A program made the translations under genes and the position numbers. A stretch of 64,000 bases of DNA, from positions 62,001 to 126,000 of the forward strand of contig CAKTKU010000001.1 of NCBI GenBank assembly GCA_934572335.1. Reading direction: 5' to 3'. This document shows, piece after piece, positions 51,196 through 59,496 of the stretch (position 1 is its first letter; each line of letters starts with the position of its first letter). Origin of the DNA: an uncultured Oscillospiraceae bacterium (GTDB lineage: Bacteria > Bacillota > Clostridia > Oscillospirales > Oscillospiraceae). A model generated the notes under the pieces. It saw only the letters and a list, made by a program, of their open reading frames with translations, was not told where the DNA came from and did no database searches.

Positions 51196-52107
51196 ATGAT
51201 CACTGCATCCACCCCGCTCGATAAATCGGCAATGCTTATCATCAACCCCGTCTCCGGGAAAAAGCTCGTACTGCGCTATATCCCCGATATTATCCGCAGA
51301 CTGATGGATGCGGGCTATATGGTCAGCACATTCATTACCTCCCGGCGCGGCGAGGCGACGGAATTTGTCCAGAGCTACGGCGCAGGGCAGCAGCTCATCT
51401 GCTGCACCGGCGGCGACGGGACGCTCAACGAAGTGCTCACAGGGCTCGCGCGGGAGAATCTCGACGTGCCTTTGGGGTACATCCCCTGCGGCAGCACCAA
51501 TGATTTTGCAAACTCCCACAAGCTCAGCACCGATATTCCCACGGCGGCGGCGCGCATTGCCGAGGGCAAGAGCCAGCGATATGACATAGGGCGCTTCGGC
51601 GAGCATTTCTTCTCCTACGTTGCGGCGTTCGGCGCGTTTTCGTGGCTGTCGTATACGACGGACCAGAAGATGAAAAACGCGCTTGGGCACACGGCGTATA
51701 TCCTCGACGCGATAAAGGACGTCTACAAGATAAAGCCGGAGCACGTGCGCATGACGGCGAACGGCGTGACGTATGAGGGGGATTATATCTTCGGCGCGGT
51801 CTGCAACTCCACCTCCGTCGCCGGGACGATCGAACTGCCCGCTGATATAGTGGACACGGCGGACGGGCTTTTTGAGGTCATCCTCGTGAAGATGCCCGAG
51901 ACGATATTTGATCTCAACTCCATCATCACCGCGATACTGAATCAGGATTACACAAATCCGTTCATCACGTTCTTCCAGGCGGCGACCATCGACATTGACA
52001 ACGCGCCTGACCTCTACTGGGCGCTAGACGGCGAGTGCTCGGGCGGGTATGAGCATATTCATATCGAGCCGCTGCGCTCGTTCCTCGACCTCCAGGGCGC
52101 GGAATGA
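51196..52107 (+). CDS. Diacylglycerol/lipid kinase (DagK/YegS family)
   Basis: 303 residues. Catalytic domain with LIINPVSGKK, the glycine-rich CTGGDGTLNEVLTG and PCGSTNDFANS, followed by the beta-sandwich C-terminal domain. Phosphorylates diacylglycerol or a related lipid with ATP. The ATG at 51196 was chosen because AAAGGAG lies 5 bases upstream; the in-frame ATG at 51181 overlaps that site and has none. The product phosphatidate is the substrate of CdsA, encoded just upstream in the same transcript. Confidence 0.9.
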   Translation: MITASTPLDKSAMLIINPVSGKKLVLRYIPDIIRRLMDAGYMVSTFITSRRGEATEFVQSYGAGQQLICCTGGDGTLNEVLTGLARENLDVPLGYIPCGSTNDFANSHKLSTDIPTAAARIAEGKSQRYDIGRFGEHFFSYVAAFGAFSWLSYTTDQKMKNALGHTAYILDAIKDVYKIKPEHVRMTANGVTYEGDYIFGAVCNSTSVAGTIELPADIVDTADGLFEVILVKMPETIFDLNSIITAILNQDYTNPFITFFQAATIDIDNAPDLYWALDGECSGGYEHIHIEPLRSFLDLQGAE

Positions 52108-52113
52108 ATTGAA

Positions 52114-52153
52114 TATAAAAAAACTTATCGCCCGGAGCTATGCTCCGGGCGAT
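52114..52153 (-). terminator. Terminator of the - strand dehydratase operon
   Basis: 12-base perfect stem (arm ATCGCCCGGAGC at 52127-52138) with a 3-base loop. Read on the - strand it is followed by AAGTTTTTTTATA, a good T-tract; on the + strand the tail is poor. Confidence 0.85.
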
Positions 52154-52161
52154 GCCGTTTA

Positions 52162-52329
52162 TCACAGGTGCTGGTCGCGGTCGATCTTGTCGTAGTGCTT
52201 GAGCATGAAGCCCTCCATCACGGAGGTGAGCTTCATATCGAGATTGAAGAAGTACACCGTGAACGTCACGGCGAACACGCCCAGCGCGACGGCGGCGATC
52301 TTCAAAAGCGCTTTCTTGACGAATTTCAT
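52162..52329 (-). CDS. Small single-pass membrane protein, 55 residues, unknown
   Basis: Basic start MKFVKKALLK, one membrane helix (~8-27, IAAVALGVFAVTFTVYFF), then a short outside segment ending DKIDRDQHL. I recognise no family. The ATG at 52329 has a perfect AAGGAGG about 8 bases upstream and follows the dehydratase stop by 14 bases, so it is a real third gene of the operon. It could be a membrane tether or a stress peptide; nothing in the sequence decides. Confidence 0.7.
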   Translation of the reverse strand: MKFVKKALLKIAAVALGVFAVTFTVYFFNLDMKLTSVMEGFMLKHYDKIDRDQHL

Positions 52330-52343
52330 ACTCGTTCTCCTCC

Positions 52344-53909
52344 TTACCACGACTTCGCGTCGTTGAGATTCTCAAGGCTCGGGTCGACAGGCTCCTCCAT
52401 CATGACGGTGCGCATATAGTTGTTCACCTGCTCACGCACGCCCTGACGGGAGATAACGCGCGGGTCGAAGAGGTCATGCGTGACCCAGACGAGGTGTATG
52501 CCGTGCTCGCGGGCGCGCTCCTCAAACATGCCGTGCATGCCGTCGAGCGCCTTGCAGCTCATATGCTCCCAGAGGATGACCATGTCGGCGTTGAATTCCT
52601 CGCAGTACTCCCACAGCTCGTCAAGCAGCACCTTGTAGCCGCCGTGAGTGCGGTTGCGCATGATCATGTTCTCGGTGAGCCATGCCATGTCGTAGTACGC
52701 CTGCTTGCGGTTGGCGGGGGTGTCCTCGGTGACGAGCTCGCGCGTGGAGACCATGGAGAGCATATCCGTCAGCGGCACGATGCCCCAGCAGTTGAGCAGC
52801 CACACGAGAAAGTCCATGTAAAAGTGCGACTGCACGCCCCAGATGATGGCTCTGTGGCGGTACTCGTTCGCCGCCATCTTTTTCTTCTTATACGCGCGCT
52901 CGGCGAGCTTGGTGATCTTGCGGTCGACGTCCTCAAACGCCTTGACCTTGCCGCAGATCGCCATATAGTTCGTCTCGGTATAGAGCGCGAGGTTGGAGCC
53001 GAACACCTGCGGATAGTCGGTCTTGTTCATCTCCAGCCAGGCAAGGCGGCACTTCGTGGCGTAGTTGACGCGCTTGGCGCACTCAAAATAAGCGTCCCAA
53101 TCCCACTTCTCGCCGGTGTGCTCCTCAATGAAGGCGATGGCGTTCTTGATCTCCTGTGCGGCGTAATCCTGCACGTCGTCCTCGCGGTGGCGCAGGGGTG
53201 CGGCGAGCTGGAACACGGGCACGCCGTCCTCAAGCTCAAGGCGCTTGGATATGACGCCGTTGCCGAGGAGCGAGCCGTCGCACGTGGTGTTGCACTGAAT
53301 GGCGCACGCGCCGAGCACGGGGGCGTCGTCGTCGATGGAGACGCCGGCCTCAGCCTCCGGCATGGGGCAAACGTCGCCCGCGAGGCCGTATTCCTGCGCG
53401 ATGTCGATATAATGCTCCGCCGCGTGCTGGTTGAGCAGCACCGACACGTAGGTGGACGGCGTCTCGCGGCTGAGCCCCTTGAGCGTGGGGAAGCCCATCA
53501 TGACGGCGGTCATCTCGTTCTCATCGACGAGGACGACCTTCTTTGAAAACTCCGTGTCGTTGCCGATGCGGCGGTCGCCGCGGAAGAGCCCGTCGAGGAG
53601 CTTTGCCACGTCCTCGATGATGAGATCCTGCTCAAGATGGCAGATGCGCAGATGCTCGCCGCGCAGACCCTGTGTGTGGCGGTCGACCATCATGGGCACG
53701 GCGAGGTAGTTCGCCATCCAGCGGTAGCGGAACATCGCCTTGATGTTGCGCGGCTTGGAGACCATCTTCGCCATGGTTATCCAGTTGTGCAGCCATCTGG
53801 AGTAATCGTACAGCGTGTCCACAACGCCGCGCCACTCGCGGCGGTTGCGCACCTTGCCGTCGGTATAGAATTTGCCGAAGTTATCACAGCCTATTCTCTT
53901 GTTGCTCAT
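52344..53909 (-). CDS. 2-hydroxyacyl-CoA dehydratase-family subunit (HgdA-like)
   Basis: 521 residues, HGD-D fold. Family traits include LGACAIQCNTTCDGSLLGNG, VPVFQLAAPLR, the QEIKNAIAFIEEHTGEKWDWD helix and LWEHMSCKALDG. In the family, two such subunits share one or two [4Fe-4S] clusters and use an ATP-driven single-electron transfer from an activator to eliminate water from (R)-2-hydroxyacyl-CoA, or to reduce benzoyl-CoA-like substrates. It is longer than HgdA/FldB (~400-480). Four-base ATGA overlap with the second subunit. Substrate unknown; no activator or CoA-transferase nearby. Confidence 0.82.
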   Translation of the reverse strand: MSNKRIGCDNFGKFYTDGKVRNRREWRGVVDTLYDYSRWLHNWITMAKMVSKPRNIKAMFRYRWMANYLAVPMMVDRHTQGLRGEHLRICHLEQDLIIEDVAKLLDGLFRGDRRIGNDTEFSKKVVLVDENEMTAVMMGFPTLKGLSRETPSTYVSVLLNQHAAEHYIDIAQEYGLAGDVCPMPEAEAGVSIDDDAPVLGACAIQCNTTCDGSLLGNGVISKRLELEDGVPVFQLAAPLRHREDDVQDYAAQEIKNAIAFIEEHTGEKWDWDAYFECAKRVNYATKCRLAWLEMNKTDYPQVFGSNLALYTETNYMAICGKVKAFEDVDRKITKLAERAYKKKKMAANEYRHRAIIWGVQSHFYMDFLVWLLNCWGIVPLTDMLSMVSTRELVTEDTPANRKQAYYDMAWLTENMIMRNRTHGGYKVLLDELWEYCEEFNADMVILWEHMSCKALDGMHGMFEERAREHGIHLVWVTHDLFDPRVISRQGVREQVNNYMRTVMMEEPVDPSLENLNDAKSW

Positions 53910-55102
53910 TTGCGGCGCCCTCCCTGAATGTTCTTTATCTCGATGCTCTCCACAAATGCCTGCACGCGCGTGCGCATCTGGCCGGAGGTCGAGATGCAGT
54001 AGGGTCTGTCGACCGACAGCACGGGATAGCCGTAATCGTCATGCAGAATGTGCGAACCCATCATGCGCTCATACGCCCACGGGTCGCAGAACTTGATCTG
54101 CTCGTAGATTATGCCGTCCGCGTCGTACTCCTTGGCGAGCTGGTTGACATACTCGCGCCGCCCGGTCATCTTCGCGGTGTTCATATAGCGCGGGCACTGT
54201 CCGCGGTACATATACTCCCGGCAGATCTGCGTGAGCGCGTCCTCGGTGTCGTTGAGGATGATGGGGTTGCGCCCGGGGAAGGAGCCGTAGCAGAAGCGGT
54301 CGGCGCAGACATACGCGCCGGTGTCCTCGATGAGCTTGATGAAGTCCGTGTCGTCGACCTCGGAGCCGACGACCAGCACACGCGCGCGGTAGCCCTTCTC
54401 GTCCGGCTCGCGGGTCTTGAGCTCCTCAAGAGTCTCTTCGAGCTTGTCGATGAGCAGGTACTTCGGCGCGACGTAGGTGGCGAGCGTTATAACGTGGAAC
54501 TCGTACCCCGTGATGCGCGGCTTGTCGCCCTTGCGGAACTCGCCTATCGCGCGGATAAGCTCGCAGATGCGGTTGTGCTCGGCGACGGCCTTGCGGATGG
54601 CGGCGTCGGAGGTGTCGATGCCGTAGACGTCGTGCAGCGGGGTGAGGATGTGGTTTTTGCACTGGAGCTTATAGAGGTCAAGCCCGTTCGCGTCCGCTTT
54701 CATGGGGATCTCCATGTACTCGAAGAAGAACTTCTCCTTGTCCTTGCCCAGAGCCTTGAGAAGCTCCATATTCTCCACGGCGCGGTTCATCATTGTGCAG
54801 CCGTCCGGCGTGATGAGACAGTCGGCAAAATTATAGCCGCCCTCTATCGCGCGCTCAAGCAGCGCGCGGCTGTACTCGCACAGAAAGCTCGTCATGTAAT
54901 ACGTCGCCATCTCCATCGAGCCTGTGCGCGGCGCGCGCAGTCTCGCCGAGAACGCGCCCGGCAGGTTCAGAAGCGGCTCGGGGGTGTTCTCGCAGACATA
55001 CGCCACGCACACCTTTCCCTCGCTCTGCGCCTGAAGGATGAGCTCATTCTGCGCCTCTTGCAGGAGGTTTTCAAAATAGAGCAGATGCTTTAAATCTTTC
55101 AT
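53906..55102 (-). CDS. 2-hydroxyacyl-CoA dehydratase-family subunit (HgdB-like)
   Basis: 398 residues, HGD-D fold. GSEVDDTDFIKLIEDTGAYVCADRFCYGS, GQCPRYMN, IYEQIKFCDPWAYERMM and RVQAFVESIE match the second half of the fold, with the cluster-binding cysteines in CADRFC, GQC and KFC. First gene of the operon, coupled to the larger subunit by a 4-base overlap. The promoter is at 55179-55207. Clear two-subunit arrangement supports a working dehydratase/reductase; the reaction needs an activator encoded elsewhere. Confidence 0.84.
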   Translation of the reverse strand: MKDLKHLLYFENLLQEAQNELILQAQSEGKVCVAYVCENTPEPLLNLPGAFSARLRAPRTGSMEMATYYMTSFLCEYSRALLERAIEGGYNFADCLITPDGCTMMNRAVENMELLKALGKDKEKFFFEYMEIPMKADANGLDLYKLQCKNHILTPLHDVYGIDTSDAAIRKAVAEHNRICELIRAIGEFRKGDKPRITGYEFHVITLATYVAPKYLLIDKLEETLEELKTREPDEKGYRARVLVVGSEVDDTDFIKLIEDTGAYVCADRFCYGSFPGRNPIILNDTEDALTQICREYMYRGQCPRYMNTAKMTGRREYVNQLAKEYDADGIIYEQIKFCDPWAYERMMGSHILHDDYGYPVLSVDRPYCISTSGQMRTRVQAFVESIEIKNIQGGRRK

Positions 55103-55151
55103 ATCTTTGTTGTTCTCCCATCATCAGCTTATAAATACGCTTCCATAACTG

Positions 55152-55174
55152 ATGGCTGTTTTCTCAACAGCCAT
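55152..55174 (-). other. Leader hairpin of the dehydratase operon
   Basis: 9-base perfect stem (arms ATGGCTGTT and AACAGCCAT) with a 5-base loop, placed at the 5' end of the transcript just after the -10 box. No T-tract. It may protect the mRNA or be an operator. Confidence 0.5.
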
Positions 55175-55178
55175 TGAC

Positions 55179-55207
55179 ATTTTATCACTGCGCACAGATC
55201 GTTACAA
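55179..55207 (-). promoter_or_regulatory. Sigma-A type promoter of the dehydratase operon
   Basis: On the - strand TTGTAA, 17-base spacer, TAAAAT, about 77 bases before the HgdB-like start codon. Confidence 0.6.
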
Positions 55208-55240
55208 TATACACAATGTCTAAAAAGTCAGATTTTTAAC

Positions 55241-55585
55241 TTATTGCGCGGAAATTTCCTTTATATTCATTTCATTGCCCTGACTGAGCCATGTCTCACC
55301 GCTGCCGCAGTAGGGGCAGGTCTTGCCGTACTGCACGGTGGGGTAGGTCTTCTTGCAGCTGTTGCACCAGGTGAGGGCGGGGATGGTCTCATAGAGGAGC
55401 TTTGCGCCCTCGATGAGCGGGGTCTTCTTCGCGTACCAGTCCCAGCAGCTCACAAGATACTCCGGGATGACGCCGGAGACCTCGCCGAATTCCAGCGTGA
55501 CGGATTCTATCTTCGTCAGGTCGTTGTCCTTTGCTATCTGCTCGACCTGCTCTATGACATAGGTGACTATACTGAGTTCATGCAT
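55241..55585 (-). CDS. hypA: HypA-like nickel/zinc metallochaperone
   Basis: 114 residues, full length. N-terminal MHE (nickel site His2), the fold's LEFGEVSGVIPEYLVSCWDWYA, and a zinc site formed by CNSC and CPYC. HypA delivers nickel to [NiFe]-hydrogenase large subunits with HypB; no hydrogenase, hypB or urease gene lies in this window. AAAGG precedes the ATG. It begins 15 bases after the terminator of the upstream 922-residue flavoprotein gene and 138 bases before the dehydratase operon, leaving no room for a separate promoter of its own. Confidence 0.9.
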   Translation of the reverse strand: MHELSIVTYVIEQVEQIAKDNDLTKIESVTLEFGEVSGVIPEYLVSCWDWYAKKTPLIEGAKLLYETIPALTWCNSCKKTYPTVQYGKTCPYCGSGETWLSQGNEMNIKEISAQ

Positions 55586-55600
55586 GATGTTTGCCTTTCA

Positions 55601-55631
55601 AAAAAGGCGCGGTGTTGCGCCGCGCCTTTTT
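55601..55631 (-). terminator. Terminator of the 922-residue flavoprotein gene
   Basis: 12-base stem (AAAAAGGCGCGG pairing across a 7-base loop) with TTTTTT on the - strand side. It ends only 15 bases before the hypA start codon. Confidence 0.88.
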
Positions 55632-55651
55632 TCTTTTCCGTAATCGGTTTA

Positions 55652-58420
55652 TTATTTGCCGGTGATCTGCTTCTTGATTATCTTGACCTGACGCTTTGCG
55701 GCGTAGGGGCCGATAGCCTTGAACTTGTCCTCGGCGGGGATCATTTTGCTGTTCTGCGGGCGGTTGCGCACGAGGTGGATCGCGTCAAACTCGCACTTGG
55801 TGGTGCAGATGCCGCAGCCGATGCACTTGTTGGGATCGACAACGCTTCTGCCGCAGCTGAGGCAGCGGGAAGCCTCGGACTTTATCTGCTCCTCGGTGAA
55901 GGTCACGCGGTCGTCGCACATTGTCTTGACCTTCTTCGGGTCGATGACGACCTCTGCGCGCGCGGGCTTCTTGATCTTCTCCGCGGGCAGGGTGACGTTC
56001 TCCTTGTCCAGCTCCTTGAAGTCGCGCAGGTTGCGGTGGAGCGTGAGCGTCTGACCGACGTTGACGAAGCGGTGGATGGACACAGCGCCCTCACGGCCGG
56101 AGGCAATGGCGTCGATGGTGTACTTGGGACCGGTCGCACAGTCGCCGCCGACGAACACATCCGCCTCTGCGGTCTGGAACGTCACGCCGTCATGGGCGAT
56201 GAGCTGACCGTCGGGAGTCTCGGCGGCAGTGCCGGCGAGAACAGTGCCGTAGTCGGAGCGCTGGCCGATGGCGACGAGCACGTTGGAGCAGGGGACGGTG
56301 ATGGTCTCGCTCTCGTCGTACACGGGGGCAAACCTGCCGTTCGCGTCGCGCACGGACACGCAGCGCATCAGCTCTATGCCGGTGACCTTGCCGCCCTCGC
56401 CGAGGATGGCCTTGGGTGCCCAGGAGTTGTTGATGACAACGCCGTCGGCAATGCCCGCGTTCTTCTCGTCGGGAACGGTGGGCATCTCTTCGTCCTTTTC
56501 AAGGCAGTACATATTCACGCTGCCCTTGGTGAGGCGCACTGCGGCGCGCGCCACGTCGATGGCCGCGTTGCCGCCGCCGATAACGACCACGTCGCCGCTG
56601 AGCTTTGTGAGCTCTTCCTTGTTGACGGCGCGCAGGAAGTCGAGACCGCCCTGAACACCGGTGAGCTCCTCACCGGGGATGTTGAGCTTTGCCGCCTTCT
56701 GGAGACCGACAGCGACGTAGAACGCCTTGAAGCCCTCCTCGCGCAGATGCTGGATGGTGACATCCTTGCCGACCTCAACGCCGCAGCGGAACTCAACGCC
56801 CATCTCGCGCAGGACGTCGATCTCGGACTTGACGATGTCCTTGCCGACGCGGAAGCTGGGGATACCGTTGACGAGCATGCCGCCGGGGGCTGCTTCCTTG
56901 TCGAACACGACCGGGCTGTACCCCTCGATGGCGAGGAAGTAAGCGCAGCTCATACCGGCAGGACCGGCGCCGATGATGGCGATCTTCTGGGCGAACTTCT
57001 CATGCGTGCAGGAGTTCATCTGCGGGACATAGCGGTGCTCCGCCTTCATGTCCTGCTCGGCGATGAACTTCTTGATCTCGTCGATGGCGAGCGGCTCGTC
57101 GATCGTGCCGCGGGTGCAGGCGTCCTCGCAGTACTTGCGGCAGATGCTGCCGCAGACGGCGGGGAAGGGGTTGTCCTTCTTTATGAGCTTGAGCGCGTCT
57201 GCGTAGCGCCCGTCGGCCGCCATCTTGATGTAGCCCTGAATGGCGATGTGCGCGGGGCATGCGGCCTTGCAGGGCGCGGTGCCCGTCGGCCAGGTCTGGA
57301 TGCAGCCGTTCTCGTTTCTGTAATTCTTGTTCCAGTGATCCTCGCCCCACTTGGTGTCATCGGGCAGCTCATGGCGCGGGTACTGGATGGGACCGTCCTT
57401 GGTGCACAGCTTCTGCCCGAGGCGCACAGCACCGGCGGGGCAGGTCTCCACACACTTGCCGCAGGCGACGCACTTTTCAGGGTCACTCTCGGCGGTGTAG
57501 GCGGAGGCGGAGAGGTTGGGGGTGTTGAAAAGCTGAGAGGTGCGCAGCGCGTTGCACACGCCGACGGCGCAGTTGCAGATACCGAAAATCTTGTTCTCGC
57601 CGTCTATGTTCGTGATCTGGTGGACGTAGCCCTTGTCTTCGGCCTTCTGGAGGATCTCCATAGCCTCTTCATAGGTGATGTCGCGGCCGTGGTTGGTCTC
57701 GCGGCAGTAGTCGGCAAAGTCGCCCACGCCGATGCACCATTCGCCCTCGACGTCGCCCGAGCCCTCGCCGCGGATGCGCTGCTGCTTGCGGCAGGAGCAC
57801 ACGGAAACGCCGATGTGACCCTCGTACTTCTTCAGCCAGTGGCTGAGATGCTCAATGGGGAGGGACTTGCTCTCCGCGGGGATCGCCTTTTCAACGGGGA
57901 CAACGTGCATGCCGATGCCGGCGCCGCCGGGAGGCACAAGCTCCGTGATGCCAGCGAGCGGGAGGTACGCCATACGCTCGAAGAAATCCGCGGTCTCGGG
58001 GTACATGTCCGACTGCTCGGGGTTTATCATCATGATCTCGGCGCTGCCGGGGACGAACATGTCCAGCACCCAGCGCTTCTCGTGGTTGGGGTTCTTGCCG
58101 TCGAGGTTTTCCCAGTGGAACTCGACAAGACCGCTCTCGCTGACGGCCTGCATGGCCTTCTCGAGATAAGCTCTGTCAAACTGCGGGTTCTTCGCGGCCA
58201 GCTGCTCTATCGTGAGGGGCACGCGCTTTTTCATCGTCAGGCAGATGTCAAGTATGTCATCCGCCATCTTCTGGTCGTACTTGTACGCCGTGTACTTCAG
58301 TGCGGAGTTGATGCCGAGGTATTCCGGAGACTCCGGAGTGATCTTGTCCTTGCCGAGAAGTACGGTCGCACGGTCGGTTATTTCCTTACCGAGCTTTGCG
58401 ATCTTTTCGTCTTTTGTCAT
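55652..58420 (-). CDS. Multi-[4Fe-4S] GltD-like flavoprotein with N-terminal winged-helix/Cys region
   Basis: 922 residues in at least four parts. (1) 1-~300: helical, winged-helix like, with Cys208, 210, 229, 239, 282, 284, 289. (2) ~310-335: ferredoxin site Cys317, 320, 323, 327. (3) ~370-790: GltD/NfnB-like Fer4_20 (Cys373, 384, 388, 423, 427, 431, 435), FAD site IIGAGPAG (482-489), second nucleotide site IGGGNAA (614-620), VFVGGD. (4) ~850-880: Cys853, 856, 866, 869, 872, 876. Predicted NAD(P)H:ferredoxin-type electron carrier. It lies upstream of hypA and the dehydratase genes, has GGAGG before the ATG and its own promoter. An electron donor for the dehydratase activator is plausible, as for BzdV beside benzoyl-CoA reductase (inference). 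Confidence 0.82.
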   Translation of the reverse strand: MTKDEKIAKLGKEITDRATVLLGKDKITPESPEYLGINSALKYTAYKYDQKMADDILDICLTMKKRVPLTIEQLAAKNPQFDRAYLEKAMQAVSESGLVEFHWENLDGKNPNHEKRWVLDMFVPGSAEIMMINPEQSDMYPETADFFERMAYLPLAGITELVPPGGAGIGMHVVPVEKAIPAESKSLPIEHLSHWLKKYEGHIGVSVCSCRKQQRIRGEGSGDVEGEWCIGVGDFADYCRETNHGRDITYEEAMEILQKAEDKGYVHQITNIDGENKIFGICNCAVGVCNALRTSQLFNTPNLSASAYTAESDPEKCVACGKCVETCPAGAVRLGQKLCTKDGPIQYPRHELPDDTKWGEDHWNKNYRNENGCIQTWPTGTAPCKAACPAHIAIQGYIKMAADGRYADALKLIKKDNPFPAVCGSICRKYCEDACTRGTIDEPLAIDEIKKFIAEQDMKAEHRYVPQMNSCTHEKFAQKIAIIGAGPAGMSCAYFLAIEGYSPVVFDKEAAPGGMLVNGIPSFRVGKDIVKSEIDVLREMGVEFRCGVEVGKDVTIQHLREEGFKAFYVAVGLQKAAKLNIPGEELTGVQGGLDFLRAVNKEELTKLSGDVVVIGGGNAAIDVARAAVRLTKGSVNMYCLEKDEEMPTVPDEKNAGIADGVVINNSWAPKAILGEGGKVTGIELMRCVSVRDANGRFAPVYDESETITVPCSNVLVAIGQRSDYGTVLAGTAAETPDGQLIAHDGVTFQTAEADVFVGGDCATGPKYTIDAIASGREGAVSIHRFVNVGQTLTLHRNLRDFKELDKENVTLPAEKIKKPARAEVVIDPKKVKTMCDDRVTFTEEQIKSEASRCLSCGRSVVDPNKCIGCGICTTKCEFDAIHLVRNRPQNSKMIPAEDKFKAIGPYAAKRQVKIIKKQITGK

Positions 58421-58456
58421 TAGACTGCTGCCTCCTGTAAGATTGTTTTTCTACTT

Positions 58457-58484
58457 ATTATACATTGTACCTATACCGCTCTAA
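58457..58484 (-). promoter_or_regulatory. Promoter of the 922-residue flavoprotein gene
   Basis: On the - strand TTAGAG, 16-base spacer, perfect TATAAT, 36 bases before the start codon. Confidence 0.55.
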
Positions 58485-58583
58485 TGGTAATAAATCCGGC
58501 GAAGTTAGTCAACAAGTTAACACATGCTTTGTCGAAACTCACAAAAAACCTGCAAACGTTTTGAAAACAAGTTTTAAAAGTGA

Positions 58584-58612
58584 TTGACTTTTACGGACAA
58601 ATTCCCTAAAAT
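58584..58612 (+). promoter_or_regulatory. Sigma-A type promoter of the tetR-RHH operon
   Basis: TTGACT, 17-base spacer, TAAAAT. TTACGGA (58591-58597) and TTCGTAA (58616-58622) form a 6-of-7 inverted pair around the -10 box, a possible autoregulatory operator. Confidence 0.65.
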
Positions 58613-58649
58613 GTATTCGTAATAAGAACGGTTTGAGAGGTGCGTTTTT

Positions 58650-59243
58650 ATGACAAATCTCAAGGAGGACATAGCCCACAGCGCGATAGAGCTGTTCAAG
58701 GCACGCGGGTATAAAAACGTCAGCGTCAACGAAATATGCGAGCACTGCGGCGTGTCGCGCTCGGTGTTTTACTCGGTGTTCAACGGCAAGCGCGCCATAC
58801 TTGACTATGTCGTGGCAAAGCCGCGCCACACGGATGACGAGAGCTTTATCAAGTTCGCCAACGCCGAAAATGACTTTGAGCGGATATGGCAGCTTTTTGA
58901 GCGCTTTATCACCATCGCGCTGGAATTCGGACCGGAGCTGACGAGCACGCTTTTCATCATGCAGTTTGAGTCGCCCGAGGGCATACGCGCGGCGGTGCAC
59001 TCGCTCGACGATCTCTTTGCCACGCTCGCCAAGAACTGCGCCAAGGCCGGCATAATCGAGACCGAGGAGGAGCCGGAGCTGCTCTCAAAGATCGCGACGG
59101 ACCTCATCGTGCACGAGCTTTATGTCTGGTGCAGCCAGAACGGCAACTTCTCCCTGCGCGAGCGCGCCCGGCAGTACGCCGAGGTCGCCTACCATGTCAA
59201 ACCCGAATACCGCATGACACCAGAGCAGCGCGCCGCGCTGTGA
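58650..59243 (+). CDS. TetR/AcrR-family transcriptional regulator
   Basis: 197 residues. N-terminal HTH ~1-55 (LKEDIAHSAIELFKARGYKNVSVNEICEHCGVSRSVFYSVF) and an all-helical ligand domain. Divergent from the 922-residue flavoprotein gene across a 229-base gap, so it may control that gene and itself. The stop overlaps a perfect AAGGAGG that serves a 55-residue ribbon-helix-helix gene 10 bases later. Ligand unknown. Confidence 0.92.
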   Translation: MTNLKEDIAHSAIELFKARGYKNVSVNEICEHCGVSRSVFYSVFNGKRAILDYVVAKPRHTDDESFIKFANAENDFERIWQLFERFITIALEFGPELTSTLFIMQFESPEGIRAAVHSLDDLFATLAKNCAKAGIIETEEEPELLSKIATDLIVHELYVWCSQNGNFSLRERARQYAEVAYHVKPEYRMTPEQRAAL

Positions 59244-59253
59244 AGGAGGCAAA

Positions 59254-59421
59254 ATGAAGGACAGTTTGAGCAGGTATACGCTGCGTGTGGAACAGGAGCT
59301 GCTGGACAAACTCGGCTATGTTGCGGAATATGAGGGGCGGACAAAGAACAAGGAACTTGAGCAGCTGATAAAGAAAAGGATCGCCGAGTTTGAAAAGGAG
59401 CATGGCAAAATAGAACTGTGA
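59254..59421 (+). CDS. Small ribbon-helix-helix (Arc-like) protein, 55 residues
   Basis: Short beta strand (SRYTLRVEQELLDKLG) followed by two helices (YVAEYEGRTKNKELEQL, IKKRIAEFEKEHGK), the pattern of Arc/MetJ-type DNA-binding dimers. AAGGAGG at 59243-59249 is perfectly spaced and overlaps the tetR stop, so both are read from one transcript. There is no toxin gene next to it, so a toxin-antitoxin role is not indicated. It may act with the TetR protein at the same promoter (inference). Confidence 0.75.
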   Translation: MKDSLSRYTLRVEQELLDKLGYVAEYEGRTKNKELEQLIKKRIAEFEKEHGKIEL

Positions 59422-59436
59422 TTCACGGACAGTAAT

Positions 59437-59467
59437 TCAGGCAGCAGTCGCGTTGACTGCTGCCTGA
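59437..59467. terminator. Terminator-like hairpin after the RHH gene
   Basis: 13-base perfect stem (arm TCAGGCAGCAGTC) with a 5-base loop; the T-tract on the + side is interrupted (TGTATACTATATC). It lies between the RHH gene and the convergent small orphan. Confidence 0.65.
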
Positions 59468-59496
59468 TGTATACTATATCTATTTTATGCTTGTAC

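Noticed and set aside
55244..58423. 1059-codon + strand open frame opposite the flavoprotein and hypA genes
   Set aside because: Antisense shadow created by codon bias: low-complexity Ala/Val/Asp/Leu text without motifs, while the - strand carries clear cysteine and FAD motifs.
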